9,705 nucleotides of DNA from Steroidobacteraceae bacterium (lineage in GTDB: Bacteria; Pseudomonadota; Gammaproteobacteria; Steroidobacterales; Steroidobacteraceae): NCBI GenBank assembly GCA_013044085.1, contig JABEVI010000081.1, positions 1 through 9,705 of the forward strand, given 5' to 3'. How positions within the stretch are numbered: the stretch's first letter is position 1; every line of letters starts with the position of its first letter. The position numbers and the translations under genes are program-made. This document shows, in pieces, positions 1 to 7,337 of the stretch. A model generated the notes under the pieces. That model had not been told where the DNA came from. It worked only from the letters and a program-made list of their open reading frames with translations, and did no database searches.

Positions 1-1
1 G

Positions 2-538
2 CGGCAGACGAGCTATTGCCTCGAAGAACTGATCGCTTGCGGCGACGGCAAGTTGTTCGGCCCGAACACACCGAAGCTGCCGAGCGGGCCGATGCGCATG
101 GTCGATCGCATCACCACCATATCGGCCACTGGCGGCGCGCACGACCACGGAGAAGTGCGTGCCGAACTCGACATCACACCCTCACTGTGGTTCTTTGCCT
201 GCCATTTCCCCGGCGATCCGGTGATGCCTGGTTGCCTCGGCCTCGACGCAATGTGGCAGTTGATCGGCTTCTTTCTCGCCTGGAGCGGGCACCGCGGCCT
301 CGGTCGTGCGCTCGGCGTGGAAGACGTGCGTTTCTTCGGCCAAGTGCAGCCGCAAGCGCGGCTGGTCAGCTATCAAATCGACATCAAAAGGGTCATTACG
401 CGCAGGCTCATCATGGCGACAGCCGATGCTTCGCTCTCCGTGGACGGGCAAAAGATATATTCGGCCAACGGCTTGCGGGTCGGGTTGTTCGCCGGCCCGA
501 ACGCCATGCAATCCGCCACTGAGGGCCCGACCCCATGA
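2..538 (+). CDS. fabA: 3-hydroxydecanoyl-ACP dehydratase/isomerase FabA, 5' partial
   Basis: FabA dehydrates 3-hydroxydecanoyl-ACP and isomerises trans-2- to cis-3-decenoyl-ACP, the branch point to unsaturated fatty acids; it is a cytoplasmic homodimer. The frame is open from base 2 and the first visible residues (RQTSYCLEELIACGDGKLFG) align with the family N-terminus. Only about three codons are therefore missing, and the TTG at 53 is an internal Leu codon, not the start. The active-site motif CHFPGDPVMPGCLGLDAMWQ carries the catalytic His (codon 203-205) and Asp (codon 245-247), matching His70 and Asp84 of E. coli. The C-terminus runs about nine residues (QSATEGPTP) beyond the usual end, over the fabB ribosome-binding region. 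The stop TGA overlaps the fabB ATG as ATGA, so the two genes form a translationally coupled operon. FabZ is excluded by the FabA-type motif and the fabB partner. Identity is very secure; upstream regulation lies outside the window. Confidence 0.96.
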   Translation, partial: RQTSYCLEELIACGDGKLFGPNTPKLPSGPMRMVDRITTISATGGAHDHGEVRAELDITPSLWFFACHFPGDPVMPGCLGLDAMWQLIGFFLAWSGHRGLGRALGVEDVRFFGQVQPQARLVSYQIDIKRVITRRLIMATADASLSVDGQKIYSANGLRVGLFAGPNAMQSATEGPTP

Positions 539-1746
539 CCCGCCGCGTCGTCGTCACCGGGATGGGCATCGTCTCCTGCCTGGGCAATGACCTGGACACC
601 GTGAGCGAGTCGTTGGCGCAAAGCCGGCCGGGCATCTGCGTCGCTCCCGGCTATGCCGAATTGGGCCTGCGCAGCCAGGTCGCCGGCATTCCGCAGATCG
701 CGATCGATCAACACCTCGATCGTCGGGACCTGCGGTTCATGGGCGATGCCGCGGCCTTCGCCGCGATCTCGCTGAAGGCCGCGATCGCCGATGCCGGTCT
801 GGTCGAATCCCAGGTCAGCGATACGCGCACCGGCCTCATCGCCGGCACCGGCGGCGGTTCGCCGGCCAACGTGGTTGAATCCGCGGACATTTTGCGCCAG
901 CGAGGCGTGCGTAAAGTCGGTCCGACGCGCGTTCCACGAACGATGTGCAGCACGGTCGCCGCTTGCCTGGCCACCGCCTTTCACATCAAGGGTGTCAGCT
1001 ACTCGGTCACCTCGGCGTGCGCGACCAGCGCGCATTGCATCGGTGTCTCGGCCGAACAAATCCGCTGGGGAAACCAGGACGTGATGTTTTGCGGCGGTGG
1101 CGAGGAGGAACACTGGTCCCTGAGCGCCTTGTTCGACGCCATGGGCGCCTTGTCATCGGCGCGCAACGACACGCCGCTGCGCGCCTCGCGCGCCTACGAC
1201 GCGGGGCGCGACGGCTTCGTGATCGCGAGCGGCGGCGGAATGCTCGTGCTCGAGTCGCTGGAGCACGCCCAGGCCCGCGGCGCGAGGATCTACGCCGAAC
1301 TGGTCGGCTACGGCGTCACCGCGGACGGCCAGGACATGGTGCAGCCATCCGGCGAAGGCGCGGTGCGCTGCATGCGACAGGCGCTCGCGGGCTTGTCCGC
1401 TCCGATTCAATACCTGAACACGCACGGGACATCGACGCCGCTCGGCGACGTGATCGAATTGAAGGCGGTGCGCGAGGTCTTCGGCGACGCGATGCCACCG
1501 ATATCCTCGACCAAATCCCTGTCCGGCCATTCGCTCGGTGCCGCCGGCGTGCAGGAAGCGATCTACAGTCTGTTGATGATGCGCGACGGTTTCGTCGCGG
1601 GCTCGGCCAACATCGACGAACTGGACGCGGCCTGCGCCGGCTTCCCGATCCTGCGGGCCACCGAACAACGGCGCCTCGACCTCGTGATGTCCAACAGCTT
1701 CGGCTTCGGCGGCACGAACGCGAGCTTGGTCTTCCAGCGATTCTGA
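535..1746 (+). CDS. fabB: beta-ketoacyl-ACP synthase I FabB
   Basis: FabB condenses malonyl-ACP with acyl-ACP and is the enzyme needed to elongate the cis-3-decenoyl-ACP made by FabA. The protein is 403 residues, close to the E. coli length (406). The thiolase-fold catalytic triad is intact: Cys162 in SACATSAHCIG, His297 in NTHGTSTPLGD and His332 in SGHSLGAAGVQEA, with the conserved Lys327 just before it. The C-terminal glycine-rich motif MSNSFGFGGTNA is present. FabF is a possible alternative, but SACATSAHCIG, GAVRCM and the fabA linkage favour FabB. The ATG at 535 sits in an ATGA overlap with the fabA stop, with a GAGGG ribosome-binding motif at 521-525, nine bases upstream. The gene ends facing the decarboxylase gene on the other strand. 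Nothing looks damaged. Confidence 0.96.
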   Translation: MTRRVVVTGMGIVSCLGNDLDTVSESLAQSRPGICVAPGYAELGLRSQVAGIPQIAIDQHLDRRDLRFMGDAAAFAAISLKAAIADAGLVESQVSDTRTGLIAGTGGGSPANVVESADILRQRGVRKVGPTRVPRTMCSTVAACLATAFHIKGVSYSVTSACATSAHCIGVSAEQIRWGNQDVMFCGGGEEEHWSLSALFDAMGALSSARNDTPLRASRAYDAGRDGFVIASGGGMLVLESLEHAQARGARIYAELVGYGVTADGQDMVQPSGEGAVRCMRQALAGLSAPIQYLNTHGTSTPLGDVIELKAVREVFGDAMPPISSTKSLSGHSLGAAGVQEAIYSLLMMRDGFVAGSANIDELDAACAGFPILRATEQRRLDLVMSNSFGFGGTNASLVFQRF

Positions 1747-1747
1747 G

Positions 1748-1768
1748 GGCGCCCGTTCGCCGGGAGCC
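1748..1768. terminator. Possible hairpin after fabB, no T-tract
   Basis: Two bases after the fabB stop, GGC-G-CCCG and CGGG-A-GCC can pair around a TTCGC loop (3 bp, one G/A mismatch, 4 bp). No run of T follows on either strand, so it is not a standard intrinsic terminator. It may be a 3'-end stabilising hairpin at the convergent fabB/decarboxylase junction, or chance in GC-rich DNA. Confidence 0.25.
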
Positions 1769-1782
1769 TGACCTGTCCGCCG

Positions 1783-1802
1783 GCGCCTAACCGGCCAGGC
1801 GC
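1783..1802. terminator. Possible hairpin at the decarboxylase 3' end, no T-tract
   Basis: GCGCCT (1783-1788) and AGGCGC (1797-1802) form a perfect 6-bp stem with an 8-base loop. The stem includes the TAG stop codon of the minus-strand decarboxylase gene (1787-1789). No T-tract follows on either strand. It could act with the hairpin at 1748-1768 at this convergent junction, but its function is unproven. Confidence 0.2.
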
Positions 1803-3238
1803 GCCGTCTCCTCGAGCACTCGCCGCCACGCGGCCTGCACGTGCCGCGCCTCGGTGTTCGTCTGACCGACGCACAAGCGCAGCGTCAGCTTTCCATCGAG
1901 CTTCGTATGGGTCAGGTACAGATCCCCGCTCGCGTTGAGCGCATTCAGCAGGGCCTGGTTCGCGGCGTCCCCCTGGCGCAGGCGGAAACACACCAAGTTG
2001 AGCGGTGCGGGTGCCGCCAGTTCGAAGCGCTCGTCGTTGCGCACCCAGCCGGCGAATTCCTGCGCGAGCCGGACGTGCTCGCGCACGTGATGGCGCAATC
2101 CCTCGATCCCGTAGTGGCGGATCACGAACCACAGCTTCAGCGCGCGAAAGCGCCGCCCGAGAGGCACCTGCCAGTCCCGATAGTCGATCACCGCGCCCGA
2201 CTCGGTGGCCTGGTTGCGCAGGTACTCCGGCAGCACCGACAGCGTCTGAATGAGATGCTTGCGATCGGCGACGTAGAAGCAATCGCAGTCGAAATTCGTG
2301 AACATCCACTTGTGCGGGTTGAAGCAGTAGCTGTCCGCGAATTCCACGCCGTCATGCAAGGAACGAAATTCCGGACAGAGCGCCGCGGTTCCACACATCG
2401 CCGCATCGACATGCAGCCACAAATTGCTCTGCCGGCAGACGCGGGCGAGTGCACGAACCGGATCGATCGCGTTCGACGAGGTCGTGCCGACGGTCGCGCA
2501 CACGAAAAAGGGCGTCAGGCCCGCCGCCTCATCGGCGGCGATCTGACGCGCCAGCGCCTGCGGGCGCATCGCGAAGTTCTCATCCACCTCGATCTGGCGC
2601 AAATTTTCGGCGCCGATTCCGGCAATCTTCGCGGCCTTCTCGACCGACGAATGCGTCTGCGTCGAGCAATAGGCAATGAGCCGGCCGTCGCAGCCATGGC
2701 GGTTGCTGTGAAACTGCGTCGCCCGCTCCCGCCCGGCCAACAGCGCGCAAAGCACCGCGCTGGAAGCCGAATCGTGGATCACACCGCCACCGCTGCCAGA
2801 GGACAGGAATCGCTCCGGCAGGCCGAGCATCGGCACGAGCCAGTCGAGCACCTGCGTCTCGAGTTCCGTGCATGCCGGGCTCGTCGACCAAAGCATGCCC
2901 TGCACGCCGAGCCCCGAGGACAACAGATCGCCGAGAATCGCGGGTCCCGAGGCGTTCGCCGGAAAGTAGGCGTAGAAATTCGGCGACTGCCAGTGCGTGA
3001 TGCCCGGCAGGATCACGCGCTCGACATCGCCGAGTATCGTCTCGAAGGCCTCACCGGCCTGCGGCGCGGCCTGCGGCAGCTGCGAGCGGATCTCGCCGGG
3101 CGAGGCCCGGGAGAGTACGGGGAAATCCTCGACCCGCGCGAAATAATCCGCGATCCAGTCGATCACCGCGTAGCCCTGGCGGCGGAATTCTTCCGGGGAC
3201 ATGTGGAACGACTTCGTGTCGGGCATGGCTGGTCTCAT
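1787..3238 (-). CDS. Group II PLP-dependent decarboxylase (aromatic-L-amino-acid decarboxylase family)
   Basis: Predicted cytoplasmic homodimeric enzyme that decarboxylates an aromatic amino acid (DOPA, Tyr, Trp or Phe type) to its amine. At 483 residues it matches the animal DOPA decarboxylase length (480) and aligns over its whole length. Landmarks: substrate-side motif THWQSPNFYAYFPAN (81-95) and SPACTELETQVLDWL (120-134); PLP-stacking His196 in THSSVEKA; Asp278 in LHVDAA, which binds the pyridine nitrogen; the Schiff-base Lys310 in FNPHKW; and Tyr339 in the mobile loop (LPEYLRN). In plant relatives a Phe at that Tyr gives aldehyde synthase activity, so the Tyr favours true decarboxylation. 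The residues after HVDAA are Met-Cys, where animal and plant enzymes have Tyr-Ala. The start is uncertain: ATG at 3238 is used here, ATG at 3226 has a weak GAGA upstream, and ATG at 3202 aligns best with the family N-terminus. The gene lies 81 bases downstream of recQ on the same strand. The substrate cannot be read from the sequence. Confidence 0.9.
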   Translation of the reverse strand: MRPAMPDTKSFHMSPEEFRRQGYAVIDWIADYFARVEDFPVLSRASPGEIRSQLPQAAPQAGEAFETILGDVERVILPGITHWQSPNFYAYFPANASGPAILGDLLSSGLGVQGMLWSTSPACTELETQVLDWLVPMLGLPERFLSSGSGGGVIHDSASSAVLCALLAGRERATQFHSNRHGCDGRLIAYCSTQTHSSVEKAAKIAGIGAENLRQIEVDENFAMRPQALARQIAADEAAGLTPFFVCATVGTTSSNAIDPVRALARVCRQSNLWLHVDAAMCGTAALCPEFRSLHDGVEFADSYCFNPHKWMFTNFDCDCFYVADRKHLIQTLSVLPEYLRNQATESGAVIDYRDWQVPLGRRFRALKLWFVIRHYGIEGLRHHVREHVRLAQEFAGWVRNDERFELAAPAPLNLVCFRLRQGDAANQALLNALNASGDLYLTHTKLDGKLTLRLCVGQTNTEARHVQAAWRRVLEETARLAG

Positions 3239-3319
3239 CGCCGCCGCGCGGCTGCTTGGCGCTCATCCTCGCCAGCGCGCCGCGCAATTGCAAGCCGCCG
3301 GGTCCGGGCCGCCGCGCAC

Positions 3320-5038
3320 TCAGCCCTCGGCGATCTCGGCGAGGAACGCATCCCCATATTCATCGAGCTTCTTCTGGCCGACGCCATGCACGGCGAGCAG
3401 TTCGGCCCGGGTGCGCGGTCCCTTGAGCGCCATTTCCTGCAGAGTGCGGTCATTGAAGACCACGTAGGCGGGGACCCCGCGGGCATCGGCAAGCCGCTTG
3501 CGCAGCACCCGCAGCCGCTCGAACAGAGCCTCGTCCGGCAGCCGCGACGGCGCAACGGCGTCGCGTAGCACCCGCGGTCGCGGCCGCGCACTCTGGCCAG
3601 CCTGCGCGAGCACGTCGATCCCCGCACAATGCCCGCAGGAATCGGCACAGGCGGCGATCCGTTCCGCGAAATGCCAGGCGAGCCTTCGCCACTGACAGTC
3701 GGCGCCATCGGCCAGATCGAACACCCGGCGCGCGGCGCGCCGCTGCTGCTCGGCGAGTTCGCCCGCGGGTGCTTCCGGCCGCTCGCTCAGGCGATCGAGG
3801 GAAATCACGTCCGCCCAGGAGTAAAAGAGAATGCAATCCGCGGCGGCGCCGTCCCGGCCCGCGCGACCGATTTCCTGGTAGTACCCCTCGATCGAGCGCG
3901 GCATGTCGCGATGGATCACGAAACGCACGTTCGACTTGTCGATGCCCATGCCGAACGCGACCGTTGCGCAAACGACTTCGATGTCATCGCGACGAAATCG
4001 CTCCTGCGTGGCGGCGCGTTCCTCGGGCGAAAGTCCGGCGTGATAGGCCGCGGCACGCACGCCGTGGCGCCGGAGAAACTCGGCGGTCGACTCCGCCGCC
4101 TTGCGCGACAGGCAATAGACGATTCCCGACTCCCCGCGCCGCGCAAGCACGAGACGCAGGATCATCTCCCGCACACCGTCGCCCCCGCCCTTCTTCACCG
4201 AGAACAAGCGCAGGTTCGGGCGGAAAAAGGAGCCCCGGATCAGCAGCGGGTCGCGAAGGGCGAGTTGCTCGATGATGTCCTTGGTCACGCCGGGCGTCGC
4301 GGTCGCGGTCAGTGCGAGCACCGGCAATCCCGCGAACCGCCGCTTCAGCCCGGCAAGATTGCGGTAGGCGGGCCGAAAGTCGTGGCCCCACTCGCTGATA
4401 CAGTGTGCCTCGTCCACGGCGACCATTTTCAAGTCGAGCGAATCGAGCAGCCGGCCGACCGAGGCGTCGATTCCCTCCGGCGCCGCATAGAGCAGCTCGA
4501 ATTCCCCGGCCCGGACCCGGGCCGTGCGCCGCGACCGCTCCTGCGGATCGAGCGACGAATTGAGGAACGTGGCTCGAATCCCGATCTCGGCCATCGCCTC
4601 CACTTGATCCTGCATCAGCGAGATCAGCGGCGAGACGACCAACGTCACCCCGCCGAGCAGGCGCGCCGGAATCTGATAGGTCACGGACTTGCCGGCCCCG
4701 GTCGGCATGATGCCGAGACAGTCGCGTCCGGACAGGGTCGCGCGAATGATGTCGAGCTGGCCAGGCCGAAATTGCGGATAGCCGAACACCTCGCGCAACA
4801 CGCTGTGCGCCCGCTCATCGCCATCCGCCGTGCCGCTCAGACGTGCCCGTTCCGCCGCATCGCGCAGCAGTCCCACGGCCTCCTGCGTGAACAGCTGCGG
4901 CGCCGCGCGATAGCGTCCACGCAGCGTTTCCAGCCTCGCCTGCAACTCGCCCGCCTGATGGTCGCCGGCCGGCAGGGCGGCCAGCGCCCGGGCCTCGGTC
5001 AGTACGCCATCCGACGTTTCGCTGTTCGCTTCCGACAT
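3320..5038 (-). CDS. recQ: RecQ-family ATP-dependent DNA helicase lacking the winged-helix domain
   Basis: A 3'-5' superfamily 2 DNA helicase, expected to act in recombination and replication-fork repair. From the ATG at 5038 it has 572 residues: an N-terminal extension (1-76) with a likely helical stretch; the helicase core with FRPGQ, Walker A TGAGKS (113-118), DEAH (209-212) followed by the RecQ aromatic loop CISEWGHDFRP, LTATAT (243-248) and motif VI QEIGRAGRDG (388-397); a cysteine cluster (Cys448, Cys464, Cys468, Cys471); and a C-terminal HRDC domain (about 501-572, ending GVGQKKLDEYGDAFL). Only about 29 residues separate the cysteine cluster from HRDC, so the roughly 100-residue winged-helix part of the usual RQC region is absent. 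Cysteine spacing also differs from E. coli RecQ. The frame stays open to a TTG at 5074, but the ATG at 5038 is preferred; neither has a clear ribosome-binding site. The gene lies between ybhR (62-base gap) and the decarboxylase gene (81-base gap). Confidence 0.92.
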   Translation of the reverse strand: MSEANSETSDGVLTEARALAALPAGDHQAGELQARLETLRGRYRAAPQLFTQEAVGLLRDAAERARLSGTADGDERAHSVLREVFGYPQFRPGQLDIIRATLSGRDCLGIMPTGAGKSVTYQIPARLLGGVTLVVSPLISLMQDQVEAMAEIGIRATFLNSSLDPQERSRRTARVRAGEFELLYAAPEGIDASVGRLLDSLDLKMVAVDEAHCISEWGHDFRPAYRNLAGLKRRFAGLPVLALTATATPGVTKDIIEQLALRDPLLIRGSFFRPNLRLFSVKKGGGDGVREMILRLVLARRGESGIVYCLSRKAAESTAEFLRRHGVRAAAYHAGLSPEERAATQERFRRDDIEVVCATVAFGMGIDKSNVRFVIHRDMPRSIEGYYQEIGRAGRDGAAADCILFYSWADVISLDRLSERPEAPAGELAEQQRRAARRVFDLADGADCQWRRLAWHFAERIAACADSCGHCAGIDVLAQAGQSARPRPRVLRDAVAPSRLPDEALFERLRVLRKRLADARGVPAYVVFNDRTLQEMALKGPRTRAELLAVHGVGQKKLDEYGDAFLAEIAEG

Positions 5039-5045
5039 CGGCGCA

Positions 5046-5074
5046 ATGATTTCAGTCCGCGAGGCGCGATGCAA
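5046..5074 (-). promoter_or_regulatory. Weak candidate sigma70-type promoter for recQ
   Basis: On the minus strand TTGCAT (5069-5074; 3 of 6 to the -35 consensus) is followed after exactly 17 bases by AATCAT (5046-5051; 4 of 6 to the -10 consensus), in a locally AT-richer patch between ybhR and recQ. Transcription would begin at about 5039, directly at the recQ ATG (5038), giving a leaderless or nearly leaderless message. That would fit the missing ribosome-binding site. The matches are weak and could be chance. Confidence 0.22.
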
Positions 5075-5100
5075 GGCGACCCGCTGCCGGCACGATGACT

Positions 5101-6210
5101 TCAGACCACGCGCTTTCGAAACAGCCAGCCGGCCGCCGCCAGGGAGATGAATCCGATCAGCGCCATCGGCCAGAAGTCACTGCCAAGCTCGGAGAATCCG
5201 GCCCCCTGGAGAAACACGCCGCGCACCACCACGAGGATGTAGCGCATTGGATTGATCAAGGTCAGCACCTGCACCCAGCCCGGCATGTTGGCGATCGGGG
5301 TTGCGAAGCCGGACAGGATTACGGAGGGGACCATGAACAAAAATGCCCCCAGCAGCGCCTGCTGCTGTGTCGCCGACAGCGCGGAAATCGCCAGTCCGAT
5401 GCCGGTGACGGCGATCACGAACAACAACAGCCCGAAATACAACGGCGCGAGTCCGCCGCGAAGCGGCACGTGAAACCACAGCACCGTGGCCATGATGATC
5501 ACCGTTGCCTCGAACAGACCGATCAAAACCCCCGGGACACCCTTGCCGAGCAGGATGTCGATCCGCCTCAGCGGCGTGACCAGCAGCTGATCGAAAGTGC
5601 CCATTTCGCGCTCGCGTGCGACCGACAGCGCGACCACCAGCAGGGTCACGACCTGGGTCAGAAGTGCGACGATGCCGGGCACGATGAACCAGCGCGAGGC
5701 GAGCGTCTGATTGTAGCGGGTGCGCAGATCGAGCACCGCGGTGGGCTTGGGCGCACCGTGTGCCGCGGACCACGCCAGCGAGAAATCGTCGAGGATGGTG
5801 CTGGCGTAGCCCTCGATCAGCAGCGCCGTGTTCGAATTGCGGCCGTCGACGATGAGTTGTACGGGCGCGGGCCGGCCGGCGAGAAGATCGCGCGTGAACC
5901 GCGGGTCGATCACGAGCAGCATCTGCACCTGGCGCGAATCGAGCAGGCCATCGGCACGTCGCGCGCTGCCGAGCACGTCGCGCACGGTGAAGGTCGGGGA
6001 ACCGGCGAAGCGGGCCACGAGCGCGCGGGAGGCCTGCGAATGATCCTGGTTGTAGATCGCGATCGGCACGTGGTTCAGGTCGAAGGTGGCGGCATAGCCG
6101 AAGACGAGCAACTGGATCAGCGGCGGCCCGATCAACACCATGCGGCTGCGGGTGTCGCGCAGCACCGCCAGCAGCTCCTTGCGGATCAGCGCGAAGACCG
6201 GACGCCACAT
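5101..6210 (-). CDS. ybhR: ABC-2 type permease, YbhR-like
   Basis: One of two inner-membrane permease subunits of a YbhGFSR-type exporter. The protein has 369 residues (E. coli YbhR 368). The cytoplasmic N-terminus (WRPVFALIRKELLAVLRD) precedes TM1 at about 24-43, then a large periplasmic domain (about 44-172) containing LILDGRNSNT-like LIVDGRNSNTALLIEGY, and five further membrane segments at about 175-197, 222-246, 255-277, 283-303 and 346-364. The ABC-2 motifs VAREREMGTFDQLLVTPL (198-214) and the LSGFATPIANMP region (299-310) are clear. The ATG at 6210 is chosen because homology begins there; the frame is open for a long way upstream but that part is antisense-like nonsense over ybhS. The start lies five bases after the ybhS stop (TGA-ACGGC-ATG), which implies coupled translation. 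It ends the exporter operon; recQ starts 62 bases further on. The transported substrate is unknown. Confidence 0.93.
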   Translation of the reverse strand: MWRPVFALIRKELLAVLRDTRSRMVLIGPPLIQLLVFGYAATFDLNHVPIAIYNQDHSQASRALVARFAGSPTFTVRDVLGSARRADGLLDSRQVQMLLVIDPRFTRDLLAGRPAPVQLIVDGRNSNTALLIEGYASTILDDFSLAWSAAHGAPKPTAVLDLRTRYNQTLASRWFIVPGIVALLTQVVTLLVVALSVAREREMGTFDQLLVTPLRRIDILLGKGVPGVLIGLFEATVIIMATVLWFHVPLRGGLAPLYFGLLLFVIAVTGIGLAISALSATQQQALLGAFLFMVPSVILSGFATPIANMPGWVQVLTLINPMRYILVVVRGVFLQGAGFSELGSDFWPMALIGFISLAAAGWLFRKRVV

Positions 6211-6215
6211 GCCGT

Positions 6216-7337
6216 TCAATCCAGCCGCTTGTGCGCGTTCGCACGCGCCAGGCCGAGAAAGATCAACGCCATGAGCGCGAGAGCCGCCGCATTCGGCAGG
6301 ATCACGGACCAGATGTCGCCGGCAAGGAACACCGACTGCAGGATCGCGACGAAATAGCGCGCCGCGACCACGTGGGTAACGATTCGAACCGGCCAGGGCA
6401 TGCTGTTGATGTCGAACACGAAGCCGGAAAGTATGTACGCGGGCAGAAAGGCGACGATGATCGCGATCTGACCGGCGATGAATTGATTGCGCGCCACGCC
6501 GGAAATGAGCAACCCCATGCCGAGCGCCGCGAGCATGAACAGCGCCGAGGTGGCGGTGAGGACGAGCATCGAGCCGTGCAGCGGCACGCCGAACAAAAAT
6601 ACCGCGATCGCCACCGACACGGCCATGCCGCCCATGCCGAGGAGAAAGTAAGGCACGAGCTTGGCGAGCAATATCTCCCACATGCGCACGCGCGTCACCA
6701 TCAGCGCCTCCATCGTGCCGCGCTCCCACTCGCGCGCGATCACCAATGCGGTGAGCAGCGCGCCGGTGAGTGTCATGATCACCGCGATCAGCCCGGGAAT
6801 CAGGAAGTCCCTGCTGCTCACGGCGCGGTTGAAACGCACCTGCGGCTCGAGGGCGAGCGGCAGCAGGGCCGGGCGTCCCACGGCGAGGCGGTGCGTGGCT
6901 ATCCACGCGGCCCAGACCTGTTGCACATAGCCCTCGACGATGCGGGCGGTGTTCGCGTCGACACCGTTGACGATGACACCGATGGGCGCGCCGCCCTGTG
7001 ACAGCGCGCGGCGCGTGAAATCGCTGCGCAGCCAGACGATGCCGTCGACGCGATTGGCCACCATCGCCCGCTCCGCCCGCTGAATGTCGCGGTAAGGCTG
7101 CGGCCGCAGGTACGCCGAGTGCGCGAACTGGCTCGTGAAGCTCGCCGTCAGGGCGTCGGGCCGTTCGACGACGATCGCCAGCGGCACGTTGCGCGCATCG
7201 AGCGACACCCCGTAGCCGAAGATGAACAGCAAGGCCGCCGGCAGCAGGAACGCGATCGCGAGCGCCGAGGGGTCGCGCGCGATCTGCACCGCTTCCTTGC
7301 GCATCAGCGCGCGCAGGCGCACGAAGGCGGCCTTCAT
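6216..7337 (-). CDS. ybhS: ABC-2 type permease, YbhS-like
   Basis: The other inner-membrane permease subunit of the exporter, 373 residues (E. coli YbhS 377). The N-terminal amphipathic part (VRLRALMRKEAVQIARDPS) leads to TM1 at about 25-45. A large periplasmic domain follows (about 46-176, with VNGVDANTARIVEGY like the DG.NSNTA motif of its partner), then membrane segments at about 178-200, 226-250, 257-281, 287-308 and 345-365. The ABC-2 signature VIAREWERGTMEALMVT (199-215) and the LSGFVFDINSMPWPVR region (304-318) are intact, and the C-terminus HKRLD resembles the family ending. The ATG at 7335-7337 overlaps the ybhF stop as ATGA, with GGTGG a few bases upstream as a likely ribosome-binding site. 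It probably forms a heterodimer with the YbhR-like protein encoded immediately downstream. Confidence 0.94.
   Translation of the reverse strand: MKAAFVRLRALMRKEAVQIARDPSALAIAFLLPAALLFIFGYGVSLDARNVPLAIVVERPDALTASFTSQFAHSAYLRPQPYRDIQRAERAMVANRVDGIVWLRSDFTRRALSQGGAPIGVIVNGVDANTARIVEGYVQQVWAAWIATHRLAVGRPALLPLALEPQVRFNRAVSSRDFLIPGLIAVIMTLTGALLTALVIAREWERGTMEALMVTRVRMWEILLAKLVPYFLLGMGGMAVSVAIAVFLFGVPLHGSMLVLTATSALFMLAALGMGLLISGVARNQFIAGQIAIIVAFLPAYILSGFVFDINSMPWPVRIVTHVVAARYFVAILQSVFLAGDIWSVILPNAAALALMALIFLGLARANAHKRLD

Noticed and set aside
53..55. TTG as the start of fabA
   Set aside because: FabA homology continues upstream without a stop to base 2, so this is an internal Leu codon.
3265..3293. 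Promoter-like TTGCAA plus GAGGAT with a 17-base spacer in front of the decarboxylase gene (minus strand)
   Set aside because: The -10 match is only 3 of 6 and the area is very GC-rich, too weak to call.
1841..3568. Long plus-strand open frame (575 codons) antisense to the decarboxylase and recQ 3' end
   Set aside because: Rich in Arg, Ala, Gly and His with no recognisable motif, and it runs across two well-supported minus-strand genes. Long antisense frames are expected in high-GC coding DNA.
4021..4146. Other-frame open stretches inside recQ as small genes
   Set aside because: Arg/Ser/Pro-rich, no ribosome-binding site and fully inside a conserved helicase core.
3629..5098. Plus-strand open frame (489 codons) antisense to recQ
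   Set aside because: Composition is typical of a shadow frame, and recQ motifs on the other strand account for the whole region.
5095..6357. Plus-strand open frame (420 codons) antisense to ybhR
   Set aside because: His/Gln/Asp/Arg-rich translation without domains, the mirror of a hydrophobic membrane protein gene on the minus strand.
6211..6906. Upstream part of the ybhR frame, which would give a 601-residue protein
   Set aside because: Translation upstream of 6210 is Arg/His/Ala-rich and overlaps ybhS; homology to the permease starts at the ATG at 6210.
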